From contig MTMB02000001.1 in NCBI GenBank assembly GCA_002011085.2, positions 879,007 through 943,006 on the forward strand: 64,000 bases of DNA, in the 5' to 3' direction. The position numbers were made by a program, and so were the translations under genes. Positions 26,903-34,869 of this stretch are shown here, one piece after another; position 1 is the first letter of the stretch; each line of letters opens with the position of its first letter. The DNA comes from Candidatus Geothermarchaeum rappei. Its GTDB lineage: Archaea > Thermoproteota > Nitrososphaeria > Geothermarchaeales > JDFR-13. The notes below the pieces were generated by a model that was not told where the DNA came from, did not search any database, and saw only the letters and a list, made by a program, of their open reading frames with translations.

Positions 26903-27541
26903 CTAGAAGAAAAGCTTACGCCTCTTCCTCAATATTAATAGCTTATCACCCTCTGTTAGTTTCAGGTCGTCGCTTGGAACTAGCACCTTATCTCCTCGTA
27001 AGACCATAAGTGGATAGACAATATCCTTACTAACTTCCTTGACGTATGATAACGGCTTACCTGCAAAATTGTCTTTTCTGATGTTTACCTCCTCAACATC
27101 AACATCTTCCCTGGATATTTTAACAAAATCCACGAATTTAATACCCCTGATCAATGCATCGATTTGTATTGCAATCGTCTCAGCAGGGTTAACTATGTTT
27201 GGAATACCTAGTTTCTTACATATCTCATGGAACGCTGGATCTACGATCCTAGTTATGATGTTCTCCACACCATAGTGTTTTGCAAGTATCGACGAGATTA
27301 CATTAGTCTTGTCATCACCTGTGACTGCTATTAAGTAACTAGCCTTTTTTATCTCTGCTGACTCCAAGACCCAGGGATTTGTTGCATCGCCTATTATAAC
27401 ATGACAATGTGTATCCTGTAAGAGGAACTCTGCACGGTTCCTGTCTTTCTCGATGATGGTGACAGCATACCCCTCATTTTCCAGCATCTTAGCAACAGTA
27501 TATCCCACAGCTCCACCGCCAACTACGATTACATACTGCAT
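26903..27541 (-). CDS. TrkA/RCK-domain protein
   Basis: A 212-residue cytoplasmic protein with an N-terminal Rossmann-type RCK domain (VIVVGGGAVGYTVAKML, acidic residue at the end of strand 2 in TIIEKD, GDATNPWVLESA) and a C-terminal TrkA-C domain (about 135-210, with EGDKLLILRKR). Such proteins bind NAD(H) or nucleotides and gate cation transporters, usually Trk/Ktr potassium uptake. No Trk membrane subunit is nearby; instead the downstream partner is a ClC protein. It could serve an unlinked potassium transporter, or the ClC. ATG 27541. Confidence 0.91.
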   Translation of the reverse strand: MQYVIVVGGGAVGYTVAKMLENEGYAVTIIEKDRNRAEFLLQDTHCHVIIGDATNPWVLESAEIKKASYLIAVTGDDKTNVISSILAKHYGVENIITRIVDPAFHEICKKLGIPNIVNPAETIAIQIDALIRGIKFVDFVKISREDVDVEEVNIRKDNFAGKPLSYVKEVSKDIVYPLMVLRGDKVLVPSDDLKLTEGDKLLILRKRRKLFF

Positions 27542-27673
27542 ATAGGGTCATCTCACGACCATATGGAATTATACGAATATCATTTTAAAGACAACTATAA
27601 TTAAATTCCAATACATAACTTTTTGGTCGATTTATATAAAATATTTAGGTTTGATGAAGAAATATCGCTTGAC

Positions 27674-29092
27674 CTACTCCTCTTCTTCTTTGATATACTG
27701 ATCTGCCTTAGCCATCAATGAAACAGCTACGTCAATCAATTCAATGTATTTCTCTACATCCTTCTCGGAATGCTGTACACTCACTGTCCACATCTCCTCC
27801 GGGCCAGTTGCCATCGGAATCAGCCCCCGATTCAACATCGCGAAGAAAAGCGGGTACCATATCTCTAGATTACTCTCAAGTACTTGGCGGAAGTTCCATA
27901 CTTTATCCTTTGAAAACATTATGGCCCCACTGACTCCAAATGTCTCGATATAAGCGTCTACACCATATTTTCCAAATGCCTCTTCATAAGCTTTCTTCAG
28001 ATCCTTAGTGTATTTAATCATCTGGGGATATACATCCTCTGTCAATATCTGGGTTAAGGTTATGTATACGCTTCGTAGTGCAAATGGATTTGCATTATAT
28101 GTCCCGGCGTGGATAACACCCTGGTATCTAGGTGCATCCGAAGGTGCTATTAGACTCATGATATCCTCGTCTCCCCCGACCAAACTGACCGTCGCACCTC
28201 CACCGATCGCCTTAGCCAATGTAATTAGATCAGGCTCAACGCCTAGGATCTGGGACGCTGTGCCTGGATGAGCCCGCATACCAGTCTTTATCTCATCGAA
28301 TATTAATACGATATCATACTCCTTAGTAAGCTTCCTAATCTCCCTAAGGTAGTTGGGCTTTGGATATATTATCCCCGCATTCATCATAATGGGCTCCATA
28401 ATCAATCCTGCTACGTCGTCACCCTCCTCCTCCAACAACTCTTTCAGCGGCTCTAAATCATTGAAGGGAACTATCCTCACTAACTCCTCAGTATCCTCAG
28501 GCAGTCCAAGGGAATCAAGGACACTTACCGGCATTCTCCTCGGGCCTGCAAGCCCTCTAGTAGGCCAACTACTTACAAGCATGTAATCATATGTCCCGTG
28601 GTAACTGCCTTCTATCTTTATAATCTTATCCCTACCTGTATATGCCCTGGCAAGTCTACTCGCGAACATAGTGGCTTCGCTACCACTGTTACTAAATCTA
28701 AACATGTCGATATCAAATATCTCTGGAATCAGCTCTGCAAGCTCTTCCAACAGCTCATGAGGATAGGTATATAGTATTCCATCCTCAGCCTGTTTCTTCC
28801 AAGCCTCAACCAGCAGTGGATGTGCATGACCTACTAGGAGAGAGCCGTATCCCATGTTAAAATCTATATACTCATTGCCATCAACATCCCAGATCCTAGA
28901 TCCCTTAGCCCTTGTAAAGTAAAGGGGATAGGGTTTATAGTAACGTTGATTGCTATTTACACCCAAGGGGATATATTCAGAAACCTCTTCATATATCTCT
29001 CTAGAACGCGGTGTTCTATTCATATACTGACGGACTTCCTCGACAGTATCGGGCCCAAAATCTTCCCAATCAACTAGATAAGCTTCAAACAT
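27674..29092 (-). CDS. Class III aminotransferase, glutamate-1-semialdehyde aminotransferase-like
   Basis: A 472-residue PLP enzyme. Typical elements are FRFSNSGSEATMFASRLARA (cofactor phosphate loop), IIKIEGSYHGTYD, DIVLIFDEIKTGMR with the pyridine-binding Asp, and TLAKAIGGG with the Schiff-base lysine. The closest family is the glutamate-1-semialdehyde aminomutase-like group, but the protein is about 40 residues longer than HemL, and no haem-synthesis gene is in the window, so it may be a transaminase or aminomutase acting on another amino acid. The transcript appears to have a leader of roughly 75 nt with a hairpin. Confidence 0.88.
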   Translation of the reverse strand: MFEAYLVDWEDFGPDTVEEVRQYMNRTPRSREIYEEVSEYIPLGVNSNQRYYKPYPLYFTRAKGSRIWDVDGNEYIDFNMGYGSLLVGHAHPLLVEAWKKQAEDGILYTYPHELLEELAELIPEIFDIDMFRFSNSGSEATMFASRLARAYTGRDKIIKIEGSYHGTYDYMLVSSWPTRGLAGPRRMPVSVLDSLGLPEDTEELVRIVPFNDLEPLKELLEEEGDDVAGLIMEPIMMNAGIIYPKPNYLREIRKLTKEYDIVLIFDEIKTGMRAHPGTASQILGVEPDLITLAKAIGGGATVSLVGGDEDIMSLIAPSDAPRYQGVIHAGTYNANPFALRSVYITLTQILTEDVYPQMIKYTKDLKKAYEEAFGKYGVDAYIETFGVSGAIMFSKDKVWNFRQVLESNLEIWYPLFFAMLNRGLIPMATGPEEMWTVSVQHSEKDVEKYIELIDVAVSLMAKADQYIKEEEE

Positions 29093-29111
29093 AAGCTCAA
29101 GCCCCTTGAAT

Positions 29112-29148
29112 CCTCCGGTCCCCAGTAGGATTTACGTGTACCGGGAGG
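29112..29148 (-). promoter_or_regulatory. Stem-loop in the leader of the GSA-aminotransferase-like gene
   Basis: CCTCC-GGT at 29112-29119 can pair with ACC-G-GGAGG at 29140-29148 (eight pairs, one bulged G, loop of 20 bases). A TATA element (29191-29197) predicts a transcription start near 29167, so the hairpin would lie in a leader of about 75 nt, unusually long for this genome. Confidence 0.45.
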
Positions 29149-29367
29149 TCAGTAGAATCATCATCACTAGACAATACGTAACGACCTCCAATATATCAAA
29201 ATGGTGAAGAGGATATTAATAACCTTTTACATAGTTTTAGGAAAAAAAGCTAAAAATTACATTCTGGACTACCCCAGATAAGCTATTTTTAAGGGTATTT
29301 ATCTGGTCATTTATGGACATTACTGTTAATACATGTGAACATTATATATTATCATTGGTGACTGTAT

Positions 29368-29694
29368 ATGGAAGATGAGAAGAAGAAAATCGAGAGTGAG
29401 AGGGAAGAGTTAGAGGCGGTTCTTAAAGTAGTTAGCAGTGAAGTGCCGAAGCTAATAGAGAACATCATCAAGCCTTTGAAAGATATACTAAACGAGTTCT
29501 ACAGCCCTGAGAGTGTAAAGAGGAGGGCAGAGGCATTCGCATCATTTTATAAGACGCTTGTAGACAGCGGTATTCCGCCCGAAGAAGCATTGAAGATAGC
29601 TAAATCACAGATACTGGATATTAACATGATACTAGAAAGGATATTTGGGTCATTTAACAAGAGAGATAAACGCTGGGAATACAGAGATGAGTAA
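29368..29694 (+). CDS. Small alpha-helical protein of unknown function (first of a three-gene module)
   Basis: A 108-residue, highly charged, almost wholly helical protein. Residues 1-45 (KKKIESEREELEAVLKVVSS, then IENIIKPLKDILNEF) look like a coiled coil. A helix-turn-helix-like hairpin, LVDSGIPPEEALKIAKSQI, follows and resembles the AGLSKEEAKSLAKEI hairpin in the next gene. I do not recognise the family. ATG 29368 is preceded by GGTG (29358-29361). The next gene starts inside its last three codons, so the two are translationally coupled. Confidence 0.62.
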   Translation: MEDEKKKIESEREELEAVLKVVSSEVPKLIENIIKPLKDILNEFYSPESVKRRAEAFASFYKTLVDSGIPPEEALKIAKSQILDINMILERIFGSFNKRDKRWEYRDE

Positions 29695-29950
29695 ATTATC
29701 AAAGATGTTTGCCGTGATCAAAGTTGCACTGTACATCATACTATTTATCCTACGCCTCTTTAAAGTAGGTCTAAAATATCTGTGGTATAAAATCGTGTTC
29801 TATATTAGATGGCGAATCGCACTTAGAAAGACTAGAAAGATACTGAGGAGAGCAGGATTGTCTAAGGAGGAGGCTAAATCCTTAGCTAAAGAGATAACTG
29901 GACCACCACCATCATTAAGAAAGATGATGAAGATGACAAGGAGGTTTTAG
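29687..29950 (+). CDS. Small basic membrane-associated protein of unknown function
   Basis: An 87-residue protein with a hydrophobic N-terminal segment (FAVIKVALYIILFILRLF) that could span or lie on the membrane, then a strongly basic helical part (WRIALRKTRKILRRAGLSKE) and a Lys/Arg/Met-rich end (SLRKMMKMTRRF). The positive charges would keep the C-terminal part in the cytoplasm. The frame is open to 29645, but ATG 29687 overlapping the stop of the upstream gene by 8 bp is the natural coupled start. No family recognised. Confidence 0.6.
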   Translation: MSKLSKMFAVIKVALYIILFILRLFKVGLKYLWYKIVFYIRWRIALRKTRKILRRAGLSKEEAKSLAKEITGPPPSLRKMMKMTRRF

Positions 29951-29955
29951 GTGAG

Positions 29956-30363
29956 ATGGAGGAAATATCAGAGATTAAGAAAAGATTAGGGGAGATATCC
30001 AATACCCTCCAAAGGATTGAGGATGAGTTAGCTAGGGCAAATAGACCCGCTACGCAATTAGAGGGTGCTATGGTTAGAACCCTTAGGAGGCTTATCGAGT
30101 TATATTATATGATGATTGATTATATGGATAGAAGCCAGAAACTGTATAACTTAGCGGGTGGAGACGATATCAAAGTATGGATTATAAGGACCCTATATAA
30201 ACATGGCGAGATGAACGTATTTAATCTCACGAAAGCCATTAAAGAAAGTAGGGGGAAGGCGAGTAGAAGGATAGTAGCTAAAAAACTAGTGGAGTTAGAA
30301 AAAGAAGGAATCGTTAGTATGGTTAAACGCGGTAGAGAGAAAATCTACTTCCTCAATCTATAA
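29956..30363 (+). CDS. Winged-helix DNA-binding protein with N-terminal coiled coil
   Basis: A 135-residue protein. Residues 1-30 (EEISEIKKRLGEISNTLQRI) form a coiled coil. Residues 70-135 have winged-helix features: DIKVWIIRTLYKHGEMNVFN, a recognition-helix region ASRRIVAKKLVELEKEGIV, and a wing VKRGREKIYFLNL, as in MarR/ArsR-like regulators. It is the third gene of a tight cluster (5-bp gap to the previous one). It may regulate the cluster or act in a complex with its helical partners. The ATG is preceded by AGGTGAG. It converges with the saccharopine-dehydrogenase-like gene (6-bp gap). Confidence 0.72.
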   Translation: MEEISEIKKRLGEISNTLQRIEDELARANRPATQLEGAMVRTLRRLIELYYMMIDYMDRSQKLYNLAGGDDIKVWIIRTLYKHGEMNVFNLTKAIKESRGKASRRIVAKKLVELEKEGIVSMVKRGREKIYFLNL

Positions 30364-30369
30364 ACATAT

Positions 30370-31518
30370 CTATATCTGTGTTTCTACCGACGATATCTCA
30401 ATTACTGGGATTCCTCTACTAGACAATTCTTTAATCCATTTAATAGGCTCAGTGATCTTCTCAGGGGGCACAACTCCCTTTTCTGGGAAGAGGCCTTCTG
30501 CCAGGGCTTGGGCACCTATACTAGCCCCTACCCCCGTTGTATAAGCAGTGACCCCAGCATCCCAATCCTTGTAATATCCAACAGGCCCAACGAAATACAA
30601 TAGTCTACTCTTGACACCTTCCCGCCATCCTTTCAATTCCACTCTTAAAGCGCCTACCACATCCTCAGGCTCTCCTGGTTTTGTTAGAGAAGCTAATAAC
30701 TTCTGTGGAGAAACCATACAGTCTCCCACAGAAACCTCTTCCCTTGACGTGAGCCCAACATTACGTAGGAAGTCCAGGATGGGGAAGACCGATTCATCCC
30801 ATGTATCTTTATACGTGACTGTCCTAACATTCGGAATTGTATGTGGTAGAGTCGCCAGCTCACTATGTATAATGGCAAAGGTTTTTTGATATCCTATTGG
30901 ATCCGGGAAATAAGTTGTTTCTGGAAAACTTAGCGGCGGGGCCTCTACATACCTCCCGTTTAAATATAGGACTGCAGGCAAGGTGGCTTCATCCAAGACC
31001 GTTAAGACACTGAAGCCGAACATAGATCCTTCTGAGGATTCTCCAGCACTTCCCCACCTTATATGTATCTCATCCACGGAATCCATCTTACTGGATCCGT
31101 ATCCCACCAATACATTAGATGTCCCTGGGTCGTCGCCTACACCTATAACCACGGTTATACCAGCCTTCTTAACCTCGTCATCCATCTTAAGCTCTTCCCG
31201 AGTCATCCAGAAGAGACCGCCTAAATCAACCATATCCCTACCCGCTTTTATAGCGGCTTTTATCGCATGTAGATTAAATTCATACCATGTTGCATTTACA
31301 ACTATATCGGTCTTCTTCATCTGACCCGCGGTCAAGTCTATATCTCGAATATCACCTTTCTCCACCTCTAGACGGGGATCATCAATCATCTCTGCAAACG
31401 CTTTAAGCTCATTATAGTTATAATCAACCGCTAGGACGCCTTCTACCCCCCTACTATTGAGGAGGTCACGTATTATTACCCTACCTACATTACCTACTCC
31501 AAGGACTAGATACCTCAT
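30370..31518 (-). CDS. Saccharopine dehydrogenase-family oxidoreductase
   Basis: A 382-residue NAD(P)-dependent enzyme of the saccharopine dehydrogenase/Lys9 superfamily. The N-terminal Rossmann motif is VLGVGNVGRVIIRDLL; the cofactor-binding half continues with VVNATWYEFNLHAIKAAIKA and the family-typical VVIGVGDDPGTSNVLVGYG. The C-terminal half (about 130-350) is the catalytic alpha/beta domain. Related enzymes act in lysine synthesis or degradation or on polyamine precursors; substrate cannot be told here. It is separated from the downstream-convergent winged-helix gene by 6 bp and from the upstream aldehyde oxidoreductase gene by 60 bp, and could be cotranscribed with the latter. Confidence 0.88.
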   Translation of the reverse strand: MRYLVLGVGNVGRVIIRDLLNSRGVEGVLAVDYNYNELKAFAEMIDDPRLEVEKGDIRDIDLTAGQMKKTDIVVNATWYEFNLHAIKAAIKAGRDMVDLGGLFWMTREELKMDDEVKKAGITVVIGVGDDPGTSNVLVGYGSSKMDSVDEIHIRWGSAGESSEGSMFGFSVLTVLDEATLPAVLYLNGRYVEAPPLSFPETTYFPDPIGYQKTFAIIHSELATLPHTIPNVRTVTYKDTWDESVFPILDFLRNVGLTSREEVSVGDCMVSPQKLLASLTKPGEPEDVVGALRVELKGWREGVKSRLLYFVGPVGYYKDWDAGVTAYTTGVGASIGAQALAEGLFPEKGVVPPEKITEPIKWIKELSSRGIPVIEISSVETQI

Positions 31519-31578
31519 TTAAAACCACCACTATACAGAAAGAAGATGAGAGAGAATAGTGGAGTATACCGGATACTA

Positions 31579-33435
31579 TCAGTAGGATGCACCTGGTATA
31601 CTTACCTTCTTGATGTCCCGTCCAAGCCTTAGTTCCCGTAGTTTCTTCTTCCTAGGTACACCATCCTTATTCCATCCACGTAGCTTGTAATACTCATCCA
31701 GCATCTTCTGGAACTTCTCAGGAGACACTGCAAATCCTTTATTTGGGCCGGTCGGTATCGGTTCATGGGCGATTCTATAGGGGATATAATCATCTTTCCT
31801 AGAGAAACCTTCTCTGACATTAAATAGCCTAGTCAGGTTATAGATCCTCTCTCCAACAGTCTCCAGATCCTTCGGCGTATACTCCATACCAGTGACTAGC
31901 TTGAGATACTCAGACATCTTCTCATAGTTTATGTCTAGGAAGTCACAGAATACCATCGACCACTTAACCGCGTTGAAATTCTGCATCCTGATGACCAGCT
32001 CGGCCTTACCCTCTGGGGTAAATGGATCCATCTCTCCAAATGCCTCCTCCGATATTGGCCAAGCCCTCATATGGCATGCCCCTCTGTCGCTAGTGGCATA
32101 GGCCAAGGCCATCCCTATGCTTCCACGTGGGTCATATGCTGGATACTCAAGTCCCTTTGTCTCAATCGCGAATTTATACGCGTCTCCACCGAGCCATAGA
32201 GCGAATTCCCTCACTCCCTCGGCTAATACGTCTCCTATGCCCTCCCTCTTAGCTATCATCTTTGAAAGCTCCATCTGTGCATCTGCATTACCAAACCTTA
32301 GCTCTAGGCCATCAGTATCATCCTTCGTTAAGAGGCCCCTCTCATAGGCTTCCATAGCATATCCAATCACGTTCCCGAGTGATATTGTATCCATACCGAG
32401 GTCATCGACCAAGCTATTCCATGCAATAATTGCCTTGAAGTCACCTAGTCCCGTGTTTGACCCACCTAATCCAATCGTCTCATATTCAGGGCCATCCAGT
32501 GTTATTTCACCCCATTTTTCATCCTTTATCTTAGTAATGTTTCTACATGCAATTGTACATCTGTAGCATGCGCCCTTGGAAGTCCGGTATTTCCTCAGCG
32601 TCTCCGCATCTATCTTATCAACATCTTCAAAGACACCCTGCTGGAAGTTCCTTGTAGGTAGAACGCCAACATTATTACTGGCTCTGACGATTATGGGTGT
32701 GCCGTCTGTCCTAGCCCACTCCTGAGAAGGTCCCATAACTACTTCCTTAATGAAGTTCCTATTGAATTCTTTAAACCCATCTGGATCAGCGATCTCAAAT
32801 TTAGGGTTAGATGTATCCGCTGAGACGACGATGGCCTTTAGCCGCTTACTGCCCATAACAGCACCTGGCCCGCCTCTGGCATGGGCATGGTGATAATCGT
32901 TCATAACCGCAGCTAGTTTCACTAGGTTCTCGCCAGCGGGTCCAATTGCAGCGACCTTCGCATCCTTATCCCCCACATCCTTTATGAGGGAATCTATGGT
33001 AGCGTATACACCAAAGCCTTTTAAATGCTCTGCATCACGTATCTCTACTGACCCATCGTTAATGTAGATATAGCTTAATTTAGAGGCTCTCCCAGTGATT
33101 ATTATCCCGTCATACCCAGCCATCTTCATCCAACAACCCCAGAACCCACCTGAGTTACTGTCTAGGAAAGTCCCTGTTTTTGGAGACTTTGTGATAACGA
33201 TGCTCCTAGCAGTGGCGGGGGCACCCGTAGCCGTTAACGGGCCGGTGAAGAACATCAGGAGATTAGTTGGTCCAAGGGGATCTATATGTGGCGGGAGGAG
33301 GTCATATAAGAGTCTTGCTCCAAAGCCTTTACCGCCTATATACTGTTTAATAAGGCTTTTTGCCAGTCTAAGCTTCTTTATTTTACCTTTGGTTAAGTCG
33401 ACATAGAGAAGTCTATTAGCATATCCAGATACCAT
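31579..33435 (-). CDS. Aldehyde:ferredoxin oxidoreductase (tungsten-pterin family)
   Basis: A 618-residue enzyme of the AOR/FOR/GAPOR family, which oxidises aldehydes to acids with ferredoxin as electron acceptor and carries a bis-pyranopterin tungsten site and one [4Fe-4S] cluster. Visible marks are GGKGFGARLL near 35, the pterin-binding ARGGPGAVMGSKRLKAIVV (187-204), three cluster cysteines in GACYRCTIACRN (Cys290, 293, 297) and a fourth in VFCDFLDI near 500. It has its own TATA box (33480-33487) and a GGGGTG site 8 bp before ATG 33435. It sits just downstream of moaDC-moaB, whose products make its cofactor. Confidence 0.95.
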   Translation of the reverse strand: MVSGYANRLLYVDLTKGKIKKLRLAKSLIKQYIGGKGFGARLLYDLLPPHIDPLGPTNLLMFFTGPLTATGAPATARSIVITKSPKTGTFLDSNSGGFWGCWMKMAGYDGIIITGRASKLSYIYINDGSVEIRDAEHLKGFGVYATIDSLIKDVGDKDAKVAAIGPAGENLVKLAAVMNDYHHAHARGGPGAVMGSKRLKAIVVSADTSNPKFEIADPDGFKEFNRNFIKEVVMGPSQEWARTDGTPIIVRASNNVGVLPTRNFQQGVFEDVDKIDAETLRKYRTSKGACYRCTIACRNITKIKDEKWGEITLDGPEYETIGLGGSNTGLGDFKAIIAWNSLVDDLGMDTISLGNVIGYAMEAYERGLLTKDDTDGLELRFGNADAQMELSKMIAKREGIGDVLAEGVREFALWLGGDAYKFAIETKGLEYPAYDPRGSIGMALAYATSDRGACHMRAWPISEEAFGEMDPFTPEGKAELVIRMQNFNAVKWSMVFCDFLDINYEKMSEYLKLVTGMEYTPKDLETVGERIYNLTRLFNVREGFSRKDDYIPYRIAHEPIPTGPNKGFAVSPEKFQKMLDEYYKLRGWNKDGVPRKKKLRELRLGRDIKKVSIPGASY

Positions 33436-33443
33436 TCAGAACA

Positions 33444-33487
33444 CCCCGATAAACATTAAAAAATAAATTGTTTCAATAGATATATAA
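33444..33487 (-). promoter_or_regulatory. Promoter and ribosome site of the aldehyde oxidoreductase gene
   Basis: Minus-strand TTATATAT (33480-33487) predicts a start near 33458; GGGGTG (33444-33449) lies 8 bp before ATG 33435. The gene can thus be expressed apart from the upstream moaDC-moaB pair. Confidence 0.55.
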
Positions 33488-33513
33488 CCTTAACCCCTAA
33501 ATTGTATGCTTGT

Positions 33514-34038
33514 CTAAATTTTATCGAAATTTCTTAACCACAATAAATGTTGATACTCCTTCATAATAATTTTGTTCATAGCTGTTTTGACAGCGTTCAA
33601 TGAACCGGGTAGCAAGAAGAGTAGGGATGATTTATAGAAGCCTGCTACAGCCCTTGTCGACACCGCTCTAGCACCAATCTCCTCTTCACTATATATAGTG
33701 AATAGTGCTGGGAAAGCCGTGAGCTCATCATCCAATATGGATTTAACAGCCTTATATGAGACATCACTGGGAGATACTCCGGAACCCCCGATGACGAGTA
33801 TTAGCTCACATCCATTGTATACAGCCTTCTCTATGGTATTTATTATCTGCCATTGAGAGTCCCTTATCAAGTATCTGTAGATCTTCTCGATGCCCTCTTC
33901 TCTAAGCCTCTCTTCAGCCCAGTCTCCAGACTTATCCTCTATATTATCGCCTTTTAGCCTCGACTCAAACCTACTGCTACTCACAGTTATTATGGCCGTA
34001 GGGGGTTTATATGGGATCGAGGCATGTTCATGAGGCAT
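33514..34038 (-). CDS. moaB: Molybdenum cofactor biosynthesis protein MoaB/MogA family
   Basis: A 174-residue MoCF-domain protein, the family that adenylylates molybdopterin before metal insertion. The phosphate-binding motif VIGGSGVSPSDVSYKAVKSI corresponds to GGTGxxxRD in E. coli MogA/MoaB, here with Ser for Thr and Ser-Asp for Arg-Asp. The C-terminal FLLPGSLNAVKTAM matches the family LPGsp.a motif. It follows moaDC with a 3-bp gap and precedes the tungsten enzyme, so it probably serves tungstopterin synthesis. Confidence 0.92.
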   Translation of the reverse strand: MPHEHASIPYKPPTAIITVSSSRFESRLKGDNIEDKSGDWAEERLREEGIEKIYRYLIRDSQWQIINTIEKAVYNGCELILVIGGSGVSPSDVSYKAVKSILDDELTAFPALFTIYSEEEIGARAVSTRAVAGFYKSSLLFLLPGSLNAVKTAMNKIIMKEYQHLLWLRNFDKI

Positions 34039-34041
34039 GAT

Positions 34042-34755
34042 CTAAGCACCCTTCGCTTTATGTACGACTCTTACATCCTTTATAACAGTATCTGGATAAA
34101 CGCCTGAGTCATCCTTCTCATATTTCTTAACCATATCCCATATAGTAAGTAATGCTAATACAACGCCCATCAGGGCCTCCATCTCAACACCCGTGCGTTC
34201 AAAAGCCTTTACCCTAACTCTAACAAGGATATTATCACTATTTAGCTCATGTTCGAAGAATACTCCAGTTATTGATATTGGATGACAGTAGGCAAGTAAA
34301 TGGGGAGTTTTTTTAACTCCTTCAAGCGCAGCGATCTTTGCAGCCTCAAGCACGTCACCCTTCTCTACCTTTCCATCCCTAATACGTTTGATTGTCTCAC
34401 TCCTCAGGTATATCCTCCCCTCTGCAACAGCCTCCCTAAAAACCTCTGGTTTCCCACTTACATCAACCATGCCACCATAACCGGCTGAGATAGGTGGGGT
34501 GACGACGACCTCATCTCCATCCTGAACCATATATTTGAGGCCATCCTCATTGTTTAGAGGAGCTCCGTTGACAAACACCTTGTAAGGATGTTTTATTCCA
34601 TATTCCCCTGATGATACATGGTCATATAATGTGGATCCGTCTATCAGTTTTATGTTCTTCAGGAGATCCTTTAGTATAATATTCTTTGTATCCAGCTCTA
34701 TCATTGGTTTACCTAGTAAGTCTCGGAAACGCCCAAATACTCTAATCTTAATCAT
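34042..34755 (-). CDS. MoaD-MoaC fusion (molybdopterin synthase sulfur carrier plus cyclic pyranopterin phosphate synthase)
   Basis: A fused protein of about 237 residues. Residues 1-95 are a MoaD-type ubiquitin-like fold (MIKIRVFGRFRDLLGK to DGDEVVVTPPISAGYGG) ending in Gly94-Gly95. The next residue, Met96 (codon 34470-34468), opens a complete MoaC: MVDVSGKPEVFREAVAEGRI, AYCHPISITGVF with the active-site His, TGVEMEAL with catalytic Glu, and TIWDMVKKYEK with Asp and Lys. MoaD must have a free C-terminal Gly-Gly to carry sulfur, so the fusion needs cleavage or separate internal initiation (GGTGG precedes the Met codon). The TTG at 34764 is an alternative start; GAGG favours ATG 34755. Confidence 0.92.
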   Translation of the reverse strand: MIKIRVFGRFRDLLGKPMIELDTKNIILKDLLKNIKLIDGSTLYDHVSSGEYGIKHPYKVFVNGAPLNNEDGLKYMVQDGDEVVVTPPISAGYGGMVDVSGKPEVFREAVAEGRIYLRSETIKRIRDGKVEKGDVLEAAKIAALEGVKKTPHLLAYCHPISITGVFFEHELNSDNILVRVRVKAFERTGVEMEALMGVVLALLTIWDMVKKYEKDDSGVYPDTVIKDVRVVHKAKGA

Positions 34756-34869
34756 AAGCCTCAAAACAATTTATACCGAATCACACAAATATAAAATTCC
34801 CCTATTGGGGGTCTATGGATACCAATTCTAAATTACTTACCATATCTATTTAGTTATCTTGGGAGCCAT

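Noticed and set aside
27674-29092. Assignment as hemL for haem synthesis
   Set aside because: The protein is longer than HemL and no other haem gene is in the window, so only a GSA-like aminotransferase is claimed.
29149-29167. Box C (GTGATGA) and box D' (CTGA)-like motifs on the minus strand, as in a C/D guide RNA
   Set aside because: Only about 8 bases separate the boxes and no second C'/D pair with a terminal stem follows; the motif is probably chance within the leader.
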